37,140 nucleotides of DNA from Planctomycetia bacterium (GTDB lineage Bacteria; Planctomycetota; Planctomycetia; Planctomycetales; Planctomycetaceae), in NCBI GenBank assembly GCA_026400935.1, contig JAPLNX010000106.1, positions 1 through 37,140 on the forward strand, in the 5' to 3' direction. The notes beneath the pieces were generated by a model. It worked only from the letters and a program-made list of their open reading frames with translations. It searched no databases and was not told where the DNA came from. The translations under genes and the position numbers were made by a program. Shown here piece after piece: positions 28,164-35,871 of this stretch. How positions within the stretch are numbered: position 1 is the stretch's first letter; each line of letters begins with the position of its first letter.

Positions 28164-30452
28164 ATGGCGACTGAACTCAAAGTGGCCTGGGGGCCTCGCA
28201 AAGACAACGTTCATCTCGGCAAGGAAATCCAACGGCTCGACGGGATCGAGAAAGCGTCGGGCGTGGCGAAATACACGGCTGACACTAATCCGAAGGATTG
28301 CTTGGTCGCAAAACTGCTGACCTTCAAGGGCGGCGCGGCGCTCGTCAAAAGCCTCAATCTCGACGACGCGAAGAAGGTGCCCGGGGTGAAGGCTGTCTAT
28401 GCCTTCGTCAAAGAAGGTGACGAGTTGTTATGGGACGGCACGATCGTCGCTGCGGTCGCTGCCGAACGGCAGGAGCAAGCGGAAGATGGCGTGCGAGCGA
28501 TCAAAGTCGAGTACACCGTCAAAGAGCACTTTGTTGATGAAGACGATCTTGTCGGAGCGACGAAGCTGCATGAATTACGTACCGGCGAATTGCAGGTGAC
28601 GTTTCCGGCGGACATTCAGACTTTGTTGAAGAAGCCAGCGGACGATCGCTCAGAGGACGAGAACAAGAAGCTGGAGCCGTTCTTAAAGCAGCTTGATGCG
28701 GTCGCTCGTATCAAGCCGCAGGGCGAGAACACGAAGGGTGACGTTGCCGACGCCCTCAAGTCGGCTGCTGTCGTCCACAAAGGAACGTATGGCATCGCGA
28801 CGATCAGCCACATGTGCCTCGAACCACACGGCTCGGTCTGTCGGTTCGACGGGAACAAACTCAACGTCAACCTCTCGACGCAAAACGTCAGCGGCACCGC
28901 TGGTCAATTCGCTGGCCCGCTGGGCATGGATCAGGCGGACGTGACGGTGAATTGCGTTTACGTCGGTGGCGGCTTCGGCTCGAAATTCGCCGCCGACGAC
29001 TGGGGCATCGCGGCTGCGAAGATGTCGAAAGAGACTGGACGCCCTGTGCGATTGATGCTCGACCGCGCGACTGAGTTGAAGATTGCGGGCACACGACCAT
29101 CAGGCTTCGCAGAAGTTACGATCGCTGCCGACAAGGATGGCAAGGTCGTCGCCTGGGACAGTCATCACTGGGGCACGAATGGAGGTATGAAGGGAGGCAC
29201 GATCAACCTCGCGCAGTTCCCTTATGTCTTCGATTTCGATAATCGCAATCGCAAGGCGACGGGACTGGTGACAAACGCTGGCCCCGATCGAGCGTGGCGT
29301 GCGCCACCGCATCCGCAACTCTGTGCGTTGACCGATACCGCGTTGGACGACATCGCGGCCAAGCTCGGCAAGAGCGCGGTCGATGTGTTTCTCGCCAACA
29401 TCGACAAGACAAAAGAATCATTGCAGGCAACCTACATCGCGGAGATCAAGCGAGCAGCTGAGCTCATCGGCTGGTCGAAGAAGTGGCATCCGCACGGCAA
29501 AGGTGGCGACGGAGCCGTCAAGCGTGGCCTCGGCATGGCCATCCACACGTGGGGCGGCAAGGCTCACGCGGCGACATGTACCGTTCGCATCAATCCGGAC
29601 GGCAGTGTCGAATCGCTGAGCGGCACGCAAGACATCGGCACCGGCACACGCACGGCGATTGCCATCGTGCTCGGTGAAACGTTTGGTCTGCTGATCGAAG
29701 CGGTCAAAGTGCGGTACGGGTCGAGCATTTATCCTCGATCCGGCCCATCCGGCGGCAGTACGACCATCGGTGGGGTCACCGGCCCGAACCGTCGAGCGGC
29801 GACCGCAGCTCTCGGCAAATTGTTCGACGCCGTGGCCGCGAAGCACAAGGTCGATGGCAACTCGCTGAAAGCGAAGGCCGGTAAGATCTGGTTGGACGGC
29901 AAGGAAGTCTGTACCTGGAAAGCCGCGTGCGGTTTACTCGGCATGATGGGGATCGAAACTACGGGCGAAGGTCCGAAGGACGACGGCCTCACCAGCGAGC
30001 AAGTCGGCGGCGTGCAGATGGCCGACGTCTCGGTCGATACCGAAACCGGCATCGTCCGTATCAACCAGTTTGTCGCTGTCCAAGACTGCGGATTGATCGT
30101 CGATATGCTGACCGCCAAGAGTCAAGTTTACGGCGGCATGATCATGGGGATCGCGTACTCGCTGACCGAGGAACAAGTCCTCGACAACAAGACCGGCCGC
30201 TACATCAACGCCGACATGGAGAACTACAAGCTCCCACGCATCGGCGACATCGGCGAGTTGATCGTCGAGATGTATCAGCCCGACAGCGAATACGAACGAG
30301 GCGTCATCGGCCTCGGTGAACCGCCGGTCATTGCCTGCGGTGCGGCAATTAGCAACGCCGTTGCCAACGCGACCGGAGTCCGCGTCCCGACAATCCCGCT
30401 CACGCCGAAACGAGTGCTCGATGCGCTCAAAGCGGCGAAAGCGAAAGCGTAA
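28164..30452 (+). CDS. Molybdenum hydroxylase, molybdopterin-binding catalytic subunit
   Basis: 762 residues from ATG 28164, with GGGAGG upstream inside the previous gene. It is a xanthine dehydrogenase/aldehyde oxidase large subunit. Landmarks: RLDGIEKASGVAKYTAD at the start of the first domain, EPHGSVCRFDG, the cofactor loop GGGFG at 268-272, TQDIGTGTRTAIAIV, and the catalytic Glu719 in GLGEPPV near the C-terminus. It has no export signal of its own and should travel with the Tat-carrying small subunit. The substrate (aldehyde, N-heterocycle or purine) cannot be read from sequence. A segment rich in charged residues around 150-180 looks like an insertion relative to compact relatives. Confidence 0.95.
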   Translation: MATELKVAWGPRKDNVHLGKEIQRLDGIEKASGVAKYTADTNPKDCLVAKLLTFKGGAALVKSLNLDDAKKVPGVKAVYAFVKEGDELLWDGTIVAAVAAERQEQAEDGVRAIKVEYTVKEHFVDEDDLVGATKLHELRTGELQVTFPADIQTLLKKPADDRSEDENKKLEPFLKQLDAVARIKPQGENTKGDVADALKSAAVVHKGTYGIATISHMCLEPHGSVCRFDGNKLNVNLSTQNVSGTAGQFAGPLGMDQADVTVNCVYVGGGFGSKFAADDWGIAAAKMSKETGRPVRLMLDRATELKIAGTRPSGFAEVTIAADKDGKVVAWDSHHWGTNGGMKGGTINLAQFPYVFDFDNRNRKATGLVTNAGPDRAWRAPPHPQLCALTDTALDDIAAKLGKSAVDVFLANIDKTKESLQATYIAEIKRAAELIGWSKKWHPHGKGGDGAVKRGLGMAIHTWGGKAHAATCTVRINPDGSVESLSGTQDIGTGTRTAIAIVLGETFGLLIEAVKVRYGSSIYPRSGPSGGSTTIGGVTGPNRRAATAALGKLFDAVAAKHKVDGNSLKAKAGKIWLDGKEVCTWKAACGLLGMMGIETTGEGPKDDGLTSEQVGGVQMADVSVDTETGIVRINQFVAVQDCGLIVDMLTAKSQVYGGMIMGIAYSLTEEQVLDNKTGRYINADMENYKLPRIGDIGELIVEMYQPDSEYERGVIGLGEPPVIACGAAISNAVANATGVRVPTIPLTPKRVLDALKAAKAKA

Positions 30453-30457
30453 TTTTG

Positions 30458-30525
30458 TGGCGCACGCGGCTCGCGTGCGCCAATTTCCATATTTCGTTCC
30501 TCGCACGCAAGCCGCGTGCGCTATA
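30458..30525. repeat. Facing pair of GCGCACGCGGC repeats abutting a ribosome binding site
   Basis: Left unit 30458-30482 is a hairpin of GCGCACGCGGCTCGCGTGCG; right unit 30502-30525 is its inverted copy ending CTATA. The right unit touches the AGGAGG (30525-30530) of the FAD-subunit gene. The whole gap between the two hydroxylase subunits is thus repeat plus ribosome binding site. Confidence 0.75.
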
Positions 30526-30536
30526 GGAGGTCCCCC

Positions 30537-31562
30537 ATGCGATCCTTTGAATACGCTAGCCCTGAAACCGAGGCTGAGGCGCTGGAACTGCTGGCCGAAC
30601 ACGGCGGCAATACGGCGGTCTTGGCCGGCGGAACTGACTTAATGACTCTGCTCAAACGCGATGTGATCCAACCGGCTCGCGTCGTGGACATCAAAAACAT
30701 CCCGTCGTTGTGCGGCGTCAAGCTGCACGACAACGGCGTGTTGATCGGTGCGAACACAACACTCGATGAACTCAACGAGCATGCGCTCGCCGCCGACTAT
30801 CGTTCGCTGACAGACGTGATCGAGGGAATCCGCTCGATCCAGATCACAGCGAACGGCACGCTCGCCGGTGACCTGTGTCAGTTGCCTCACTGCTGGTACT
30901 ACCGCAACGGCCACGGTCTGCTCGCGATGCAAGACGGCGAGTCGCTCGTCGCCACAGGCGACAACCGATATCACGCCATCCTCGGCAACAGCGGACCAGC
31001 GAAGTTCGTCAACGCGTCACGTTTCGCTCCGCCAATGATCGCTTGGGACGCGAAGGTACGAGTCGTCACACAAGTCCGAAGCGTCAGCGAGGGAGTGGAG
31101 ACGGTTGGCGTTAAAGAAGAATGGCTTCCGTTGGAATACTTCTTCATCACACCCAAGACGAACTCTCAAGGCGTGACGGTCCTCAAGCCCGGCCAGTTGA
31201 TCACGCACCTCTGGCTTCCCACCGCGAAGGAAACTCGCAGCGCGACCTATGAGGTGCTGCAACTCGAAGGTCTCGATCAGCCTCAAGTCAGCGCCGCCGC
31301 GTGCGTCGGTCTTGAGGGCGGCATCGTCCGCACGGCCAAGATTGTGCTCGGCCACGTCGCTCCCACTCCGTGGATCGCCCACGAAGCGAGCCGTTGGCTC
31401 GTCGGCCAGAAACTGACCGCCGACACCGCCGAGACTGCCGGTCAAATGGCCGTCGCCAAGGCGACGCCGCTCAGCCAGAACGACTACAAAGTCCAACAGG
31501 CTCAAACCGCCGTGAAGCGAGCCTTGCTCAAAGCCACCAACCAACTGGGAGAAGTTTTGTAG
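30537..31562 (+). CDS. Molybdenum hydroxylase, FAD-binding subunit (PaoB/CoxM-like)
   Basis: 341 residues from ATG 30537, with AGGAGG at 6 nt spacing; an upstream in-frame start would run through the repeat and is less likely. FAD motifs: AVLAGGTDLM (AGGTD at 30-34) and TANGTLAGDLCQLPHCWYYRNG at about 104-125. The second carries two Cys in the region where some members (4-hydroxybenzoyl-CoA reductase beta, PaoB) bind an extra [4Fe-4S] cluster. It transfers electrons from the iron-sulfur subunit to the acceptor. The set small-large-FAD in this order matches a periplasmic heterotrimer. A terminator follows 39 bp after the stop. Confidence 0.95.
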   Translation: MRSFEYASPETEAEALELLAEHGGNTAVLAGGTDLMTLLKRDVIQPARVVDIKNIPSLCGVKLHDNGVLIGANTTLDELNEHALAADYRSLTDVIEGIRSIQITANGTLAGDLCQLPHCWYYRNGHGLLAMQDGESLVATGDNRYHAILGNSGPAKFVNASRFAPPMIAWDAKVRVVTQVRSVSEGVETVGVKEEWLPLEYFFITPKTNSQGVTVLKPGQLITHLWLPTAKETRSATYEVLQLEGLDQPQVSAAACVGLEGGIVRTAKIVLGHVAPTPWIAHEASRWLVGQKLTADTAETAGQMAVAKATPLSQNDYKVQQAQTAVKRALLKATNQLGEVL

Positions 31563-31921
31563 TTCGATTCGTCATCTCGACAACTCAAGTCACACTCAGT
31601 CCCCGCCGGTCACCTTTGCCCGGCGGGGATTTTTCGTTTTGTTTACCTTACGGTCTTCTGTGTGGATTTTGTGCCGCGATCTGTCTGTTAGAAACATCGT
31701 GGCTCGACGCTCCGTGTTGAGGAGGTGTCTGGTTTCCGAGTCACTAACGAAACAACCGAAATCATTCCCGGCACCTTTGGGTTCCGCCGCACATTCATCC
31801 TCGCAGATTAAGCGTGCGTTTGTTTTGAGTAGATCGAGTCGCCCCGCATTCCCAAGTGACTACCATTCTCGCTCTGGTCTGGGTGAGTGCGTGCGATACC
31901 GATTGGCGATGAGTGACAACA
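31563..31921. other. Intergenic region before the nuclease-helicase
   Basis: 359 bp without a gene. It holds the terminator at 31601-31634 and must hold the helicase promoter. I see no certain promoter, repeat or RNA in the remaining part. Confidence 0.45.
31601..31634 (+). terminator. Rho-independent terminator of the molybdenum hydroxylase operon
   Basis: CCCCGCCGG (31601-31609) pairs perfectly with CCGGCGGGG (31620-31628) over a 10-nt loop, followed by ATTTTTCGTTTT. Confidence 0.88.
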
Positions 31922-34258
31922 ATGGCAGAACCGTTACATGGCAAGGCGGCTGAGTTCCGAAAGCTTGGTCTGTTTTCAGGCATCAAGAGTTTCACGGAGC
32001 TTGAACGACGAATCGAAGTCTTGACCGACGAGAAGCAGAAGGGTGACGCCTTTGAGGTTTTCGCGGAGGCGTATCTCGCCACTCAAAGAGTCGGAGCGGC
32101 AAAGCATGTGTGGCCGGACAAGGCGATTCCACCTTCGATCCGCAAACGATTGCGACTGTCGGCCCGTGACGTCGGAGCGGACGGCGTAATCGAAAGAGTT
32201 TCAGGGAAGTGCCGGGCTTATCAAGTGAAGTTCCGCAGTAGGCGTGCGCCGCTGACTTGGACCGAAACGGCCACGTTCTTTGGAGTCACTGACCACTGTG
32301 ACGACCGGTTGCTGTTCACGAATTCGGAAGATGTCTCCAAGGTCGCTGAGCAGCGGAAAGACTTTTCGAGCATCCGTGGCACCGACCTCGATTCGTTGAC
32401 GGCCGAAGACTTCGACGCGATCCGCGTTTGGCTCGATGGCCGGCCAATCGTTCGGAAGAAGAGTTCGCCTCGGCCGTATCAGCAGCGAACGCTGGATGCG
32501 ATTCTGCAAGCACTGAATGGCGTGCCGAATGTTGGGAGAGCGGGGCTCCCGCCGAGCCGCAAGCGGGAAAGCACGGCTCGGCAGGAGCCTCGCCCTCCCG
32601 AGATCCATGATCGAGCCACCGCCGTCATGGCGTGCGGCACGGGCAAGACGTTCGTCGCGCTGTGGGTCGCCGAGGCCATCGCCAAGCAGACGGTCTTGGT
32701 GCTGGTTCCCTCGCTGGCGTTGTTGAGACAGACGCTTCGCGAGTGGATCAAGAACACGGCGTGGGAGCCGTTCGATTACCTCTGTGTCTGCTCGGACCCG
32801 ACCGTGAGCCAAGGCGATGACGAATTGGTCATGCGGCCCACGGAGTTAGAGTTCTCGGTCAGCACCCAGCCGGAGCAGGTCCGAGAATTTCTGGCTCATT
32901 CGTTCGCGGGCGTGAAGATCATTTTCTCGACGTACCAATCGGCGGACGTCGTCGCGCGCGGGATGCCTCGCAATCTGCGGTTCGACATCGGCATCTTCGA
33001 TGAAGCTCACAAGACCGCCGGCCGAGAGGGAGCCAAGTTCAGCTTCGCGCTCAAGGACGACAACTTGCCGATTCGCAAGCGGCTGTTCCTGACGGCGACG
33101 CCTCGGCATTACGACCTGCGGCGGCGCGATGCCGAGGGCGAACCAATCGAAGTCTACTCGATGAATCGGCCGGAGATTTACGGCCCCGTCGTCCACACGC
33201 TGTCGTTCGCCGAGGCTGCGAAGCAGAAGATCATCTGCAACTACAAGGTGGTGATCTCGGTCGTCACGTCAGACATGCTGACGCCCCACCGAGCTTGCCT
33301 CGGTGGCTCGCGGGCTTCTGCACTACTTCAAGACGCGGACAATGATCGCGTAGTGCAGAAGCCTGAAAACCACCGAGACAAGCTCGGTGGGGCTTTTCAA
33401 GAAGCGATGCGTCACGGCACCGTGCTGGTCAACGGCGAGGAGGTGAAAGCACAACAAGTTGCCAATCAGATCGCGCTGGCTCAGGCCGTCGCCGAGCATC
33501 GGCTCAAGAAGATTTTCACGTTCCATCGCAACGTGGCTTCGGCGAGATCATTCACCAGCGAGGGGGGCGAAGGGATTGGGACTCACCTTCCCGATTTCGC
33601 CGCGTTGCATGTCAACGGAGCCATGTCCACGGCGGCTCGCGACGGCTTGATGACCGAGTTCAAAGCGGCTCCGCAGGCGGTCATGTCGAACGCGCGCTGC
33701 CTGACGGAAGGGATCGACGTGCCGACCGTGGACATGGTCGCCTTCCTGACTCCCAAGCGGAGCAAGGTGGACATCGTGCAGGCCGTCGGCCGAGCGATGC
33801 GGAACGCACCGGACAAGACCACCGGCTACATCCTGGTCCCGCTGTACGTGGAACAGGCGGCGGGCGAATCGTTGGACGCCGCCGTCGCGCGGGCCGAGTT
33901 CGACGAAGTCTGGGCCGTGTTGCAGGCCATGCAAGAACAGGACGAAGTGCTCGACGACCTCATCCACCAGATGCAGGCCGAGCGTCGGCTCACGAAAGGT
34001 TTCAACGACTCGCGGCTGCGCGAACGAGTCGAGGTTCTCGGCCCCACGCTGACGCTCGACAAGCTGCGTCGAGCCATCGCCACCCGCTGCCTGGACCGCC
34101 TCGCCCGCCCGTGGGACGAGATGCTGCAACTGCTCGTGGCCTACAAGAAACAGCACCGCCACCCGCGAGTCCCCAAATCCGCCCCCGCCCCGTGGACCGA
34201 GTTGCTGTCGGGACTCGGACCTGTCCCATTTGTTCCATCCCGTTGGACGTTCGGTTGA
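31922..34258 (+). CDS. Single-chain restriction-type nuclease-helicase with in-frame repeat insertions and a replaced C-terminus
   Basis: 778 residues from ATG 31922 (GTG 31913 also possible; no clear Shine-Dalgarno). N-terminal PD-(D/E)XK-like nuclease: GDAFEVFAEAYL, DVGAD with Asp87, and QVK with Lys103. Superfamily 2 helicase: CGTGKT (Lys242), DEAH at 360-363, TATPR, and QAVGRAMR at 620-627. The C-terminal part starts a helicase-associated domain (WDEMLQLLVAYKKQHRHPRVP) but stops abruptly in an unrelated tail. Two palindromic repeats are translated in frame (residues 205-226 and 455-491). It resembles stand-alone restriction or defence helicases; no methyltransferase or specificity subunit is in view. 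The last ~75 codons recur at 35542. It may be active or in decay. Confidence 0.85.
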   Translation: MAEPLHGKAAEFRKLGLFSGIKSFTELERRIEVLTDEKQKGDAFEVFAEAYLATQRVGAAKHVWPDKAIPPSIRKRLRLSARDVGADGVIERVSGKCRAYQVKFRSRRAPLTWTETATFFGVTDHCDDRLLFTNSEDVSKVAEQRKDFSSIRGTDLDSLTAEDFDAIRVWLDGRPIVRKKSSPRPYQQRTLDAILQALNGVPNVGRAGLPPSRKRESTARQEPRPPEIHDRATAVMACGTGKTFVALWVAEAIAKQTVLVLVPSLALLRQTLREWIKNTAWEPFDYLCVCSDPTVSQGDDELVMRPTELEFSVSTQPEQVREFLAHSFAGVKIIFSTYQSADVVARGMPRNLRFDIGIFDEAHKTAGREGAKFSFALKDDNLPIRKRLFLTATPRHYDLRRRDAEGEPIEVYSMNRPEIYGPVVHTLSFAEAAKQKIICNYKVVISVVTSDMLTPHRACLGGSRASALLQDADNDRVVQKPENHRDKLGGAFQEAMRHGTVLVNGEEVKAQQVANQIALAQAVAEHRLKKIFTFHRNVASARSFTSEGGEGIGTHLPDFAALHVNGAMSTAARDGLMTEFKAAPQAVMSNARCLTEGIDVPTVDMVAFLTPKRSKVDIVQAVGRAMRNAPDKTTGYILVPLYVEQAAGESLDAAVARAEFDEVWAVLQAMQEQDEVLDDLIHQMQAERRLTKGFNDSRLRERVEVLGPTLTLDKLRRAIATRCLDRLARPWDEMLQLLVAYKKQHRHPRVPKSAPAPWTELLSGLGPVPFVPSRWTFG
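32534..32599. repeat. 66-bp palindromic repeat inside the helicase gene
   Basis: Arm 32534-32559 (GGGAGAGCGGGGCTCCCGCC start) and arm 32574-32599 match at 23 of 26 positions as an inverted repeat around a 14-nt loop. Length 66 is a multiple of three and the reading frame stays open, adding 22 Arg/Pro-rich residues between the nuclease part and helicase motif I. Confidence 0.88.
33283..33393. repeat. 111-bp nested palindromic repeat inside the helicase gene
   Basis: Outer arms 33284-33306 and 33370-33392 match at 22 of 23 positions, extended by one pair at 33283/33393. Inner arms GGCTTCTGCACTAC (33313-33326) and GTAGTGCAGAAGCC (33350-33363) are perfect. Length 111 is a multiple of three, so the frame stays open and adds 37 residues between the two helicase lobes. 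The right end reads GGGGCTTTT, like an intrinsic terminator. Confidence 0.92.
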
Positions 34259-34290
34259 ACGCCGATACGCTGTGTTGGCAAATTCTGGAA
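34043..34290 (+). repeat. Direct repeat, copy 1: helicase 3' end plus leader
   Basis: Corresponds to 35542-35799, about 1.5 kb downstream. The first ~160 bp are nearly identical between copies. The middle ~45 bp around the helicase stop is diverged, and the leader (TTGGACGTTC...GCCGATACGCTGTGT) is again nearly identical. The similarity resumes in the zinc-ribbon coding regions. Confidence 0.85.
34243..34271 (+). promoter_or_regulatory. Putative promoter of the first zinc-ribbon gene
   Basis: TTGGAC (34243-34248), 17-nt spacer, TACGCT (34266-34271). The same two hexamers at the same spacing occur before the second zinc-ribbon gene. It overlaps the helicase stop codon (34256-34258), so the helicase now ends inside this promoter. 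Confidence 0.5.
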
Positions 34291-34358
34291 CAACTGCACG
34301 TTCGACGTCGCGTTTCGCCTTTGGAGTTGACGTTGATCTTCATTGCTGGAGGTGCTCC

Positions 34359-35405
34359 ATGATTCGTGTTCGATGTCCCTCCTGCGAGCAGCTCTTGGGA
34401 ATTCCCGAAGGAACTGCCGGAAACACGACGACGTGTCCCCAGTGTGCTCACCGTTTTCAAGTTTCCGCGGCTGATGCGGTGAAGAAGCCACGTCCGCAAC
34501 CTGCGCGAGTGAATGCTCGCCCGCAAGACGCACGTCTCCGCTTACCAGCACCACCTCCCAAAGTGGCGAGCAAAGTGGAAAGACCGGCTCCGATTCCACC
34601 ACCACACTCCGCGACGTTGTCATCACTTCCACACTCTGTCGCACCACATCGAAGGCGTTTGGATTGGATGATTGCAACTGCAGTGGTTCTGGTTGCTGGC
34701 GGAGCCTTCGCAACGTACCGCGTCATGTCCCAATCAAGCGACAAACCTGCAAACGTAGTCCCAAATGTTGCGAATGTCCCACAGCAAGTTCTGTTACCTA
34801 AAGTGGTGAATGCCCCACAACAAGGTCCGTTACCTCCAGTGGCGAAACAGCGCCCCGAAAGTGTTTTGGTCCGCGCCGATTTGTTCGTCATCATGCGTGA
34901 CAAAGATGTCAACAAAATCGCAGGCAACAACGTCGAATTCATTCTACTCTCCGAACTCTCTGAACCCGATGTTGCAGAAATCCGCCGAGCGTCCCGAGAG
35001 TATTTTGATCTTACCGTGAAGAATAGAAGCGTATGGGAGGGACTCACAGCAGGAGATATTGCAGACTTCCAACGAAGAGAAAATGAAGGAATACAAATCC
35101 GAAGGAAGCAAGCTCAAATCGGCAGTAAAATTGATTCGTTGCTGTCGAAGAGCCATCAAGTAGTCAAGACCGATAAGGACGGCTCGCTTGAGGCGTCGTT
35201 GAAAACCGGCGAATACCTGTTGCGAACGGATACCGTGACCTATCGCTCTGAATATTTTATTTACAAACAATTTATTTGGATACAGAAAGTAACAGTATCA
35301 TCTCCAATGCCGAAGATCGTCCTTGATTATCGCTACGATCAGGACGTCGACGTGCAGAATGAAATTGATAAGTTTTACTGGTCACTTGACGAGAGACTAA
35401 AATAG
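34359..35405 (+). CDS. Zinc-ribbon/transmembrane protein, paralogue 1
   Basis: 348 residues from ATG 34359, with GGAGG 6 nt upstream. Residues 3-36 are an MJ0042-type zinc ribbon (Cys6, Cys9, Cys26, Cys29; CPSC and CPQC). Then follow a basic/Pro-rich linker, one membrane helix at ~102-122 (MIATAVVLVAGGAFATY), a low-complexity Pro/Val stretch, and an outer domain (~165-348) I cannot name. It includes VKTDKDGSLEASLKTGEYLLRT, reminiscent of a beta-sandwich repeat. The final ~200 bp are clearly more AT-rich than the surroundings, suggesting a different origin. The ribbon should be cytoplasmic and the outer domain periplasmic. Paralogue 2 shares only the N-terminal ~130 residues. Confidence 0.75.
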   Translation: MIRVRCPSCEQLLGIPEGTAGNTTTCPQCAHRFQVSAADAVKKPRPQPARVNARPQDARLRLPAPPPKVASKVERPAPIPPPHSATLSSLPHSVAPHRRRLDWMIATAVVLVAGGAFATYRVMSQSSDKPANVVPNVANVPQQVLLPKVVNAPQQGPLPPVAKQRPESVLVRADLFVIMRDKDVNKIAGNNVEFILLSELSEPDVAEIRRASREYFDLTVKNRSVWEGLTAGDIADFQRRENEGIQIRRKQAQIGSKIDSLLSKSHQVVKTDKDGSLEASLKTGEYLLRTDTVTYRSEYFIYKQFIWIQKVTVSSPMPKIVLDYRYDQDVDVQNEIDKFYWSLDERLK

Positions 35406-35445
35406 GCTTCTCCCGCCGCGAGTCACTCGCTGCTGGCAAGCCGCT

Positions 35446-35531
35446 GGGCGTCAGCCCTCTGGTCGAATCAAGAGCCGTCACCACAACCAATCCAAAACGA
35501 CTAGCACCGCAACCAGGAGCCTAACGGCTCC
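35446..35531. repeat. Two small hairpins at the junction of the duplicated units
   Basis: GGGC-GTCA-GCCC (35446-35457) and GGAGCC-TAAC-GGCTCC (35516-35531). The second ends 11 bp before the duplicated helicase sequence starts at 35542, so it marks the unit boundary. Both resemble REP-type half-units. Confidence 0.55.
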
Positions 35532-35541
35532 CGTTTCGCCG

Positions 35542-35766
35542 CCCACGCTGACGCTCGACAAGCTGCGTCGAGCCATCGCCACCCGCTGCCTGGACCGCCT
35601 CGCCCGCCCGTGGGACGAGATGGCTCAACTGCTCGTGGCCTATCAGAAACAGCACCGCCACCCGCGAGTCCCCAAGTCCGCCCCCGCCCCGTGGAACGAG
35701 TTGTTATCGGTAGATGGACCTGTCCGAGGAGTCCCTTCTTTTCTATGCCGTTGGACGTTCAGTTGA
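35542..35766 (+). pseudogene. Duplicated 3' fragment of the nuclease-helicase gene
   Basis: In one frame this reads a 74-residue near copy of the helicase C-terminus (PTLTLDKLRRAIATRCLDRL onward) ending WTFS before the TGA at 35764-35766; the intact gene ends WTFG. There is no start codon or ribosome binding site, and the rest of the helicase is absent. A few codons differ (for example MAQLL for MLQLL, YQKQ for YKKQ). It is a scar of duplication, not a gene. Confidence 0.85.
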
Positions 35767-35779
35767 TCGCCGATACGCT
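35751..35779 (+). promoter_or_regulatory. Putative promoter of the second zinc-ribbon gene
   Basis: TTGGAC (35751-35756), 17-nt spacer, TACGCT (35774-35779), the same arrangement as at 34243-34271. It lies about 93 bp before the ATG. Confidence 0.5.
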
Positions 35780-35871
35780 GTGTCGACGGATTCTGGAACT
35801 ATTTATTTTATTTCCGACGCCGTGTTTCTTGATCGGAGTGGGTGTTGATCTTTATTTCGTGGAGGTATTCC

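Noticed and set aside
33283-33393. True end of the helicase gene at the internal hairpin
   Set aside because: The frame continues in register and helicase motif VI follows at 33779, so the gene goes on. Partial termination is kept as a finding.
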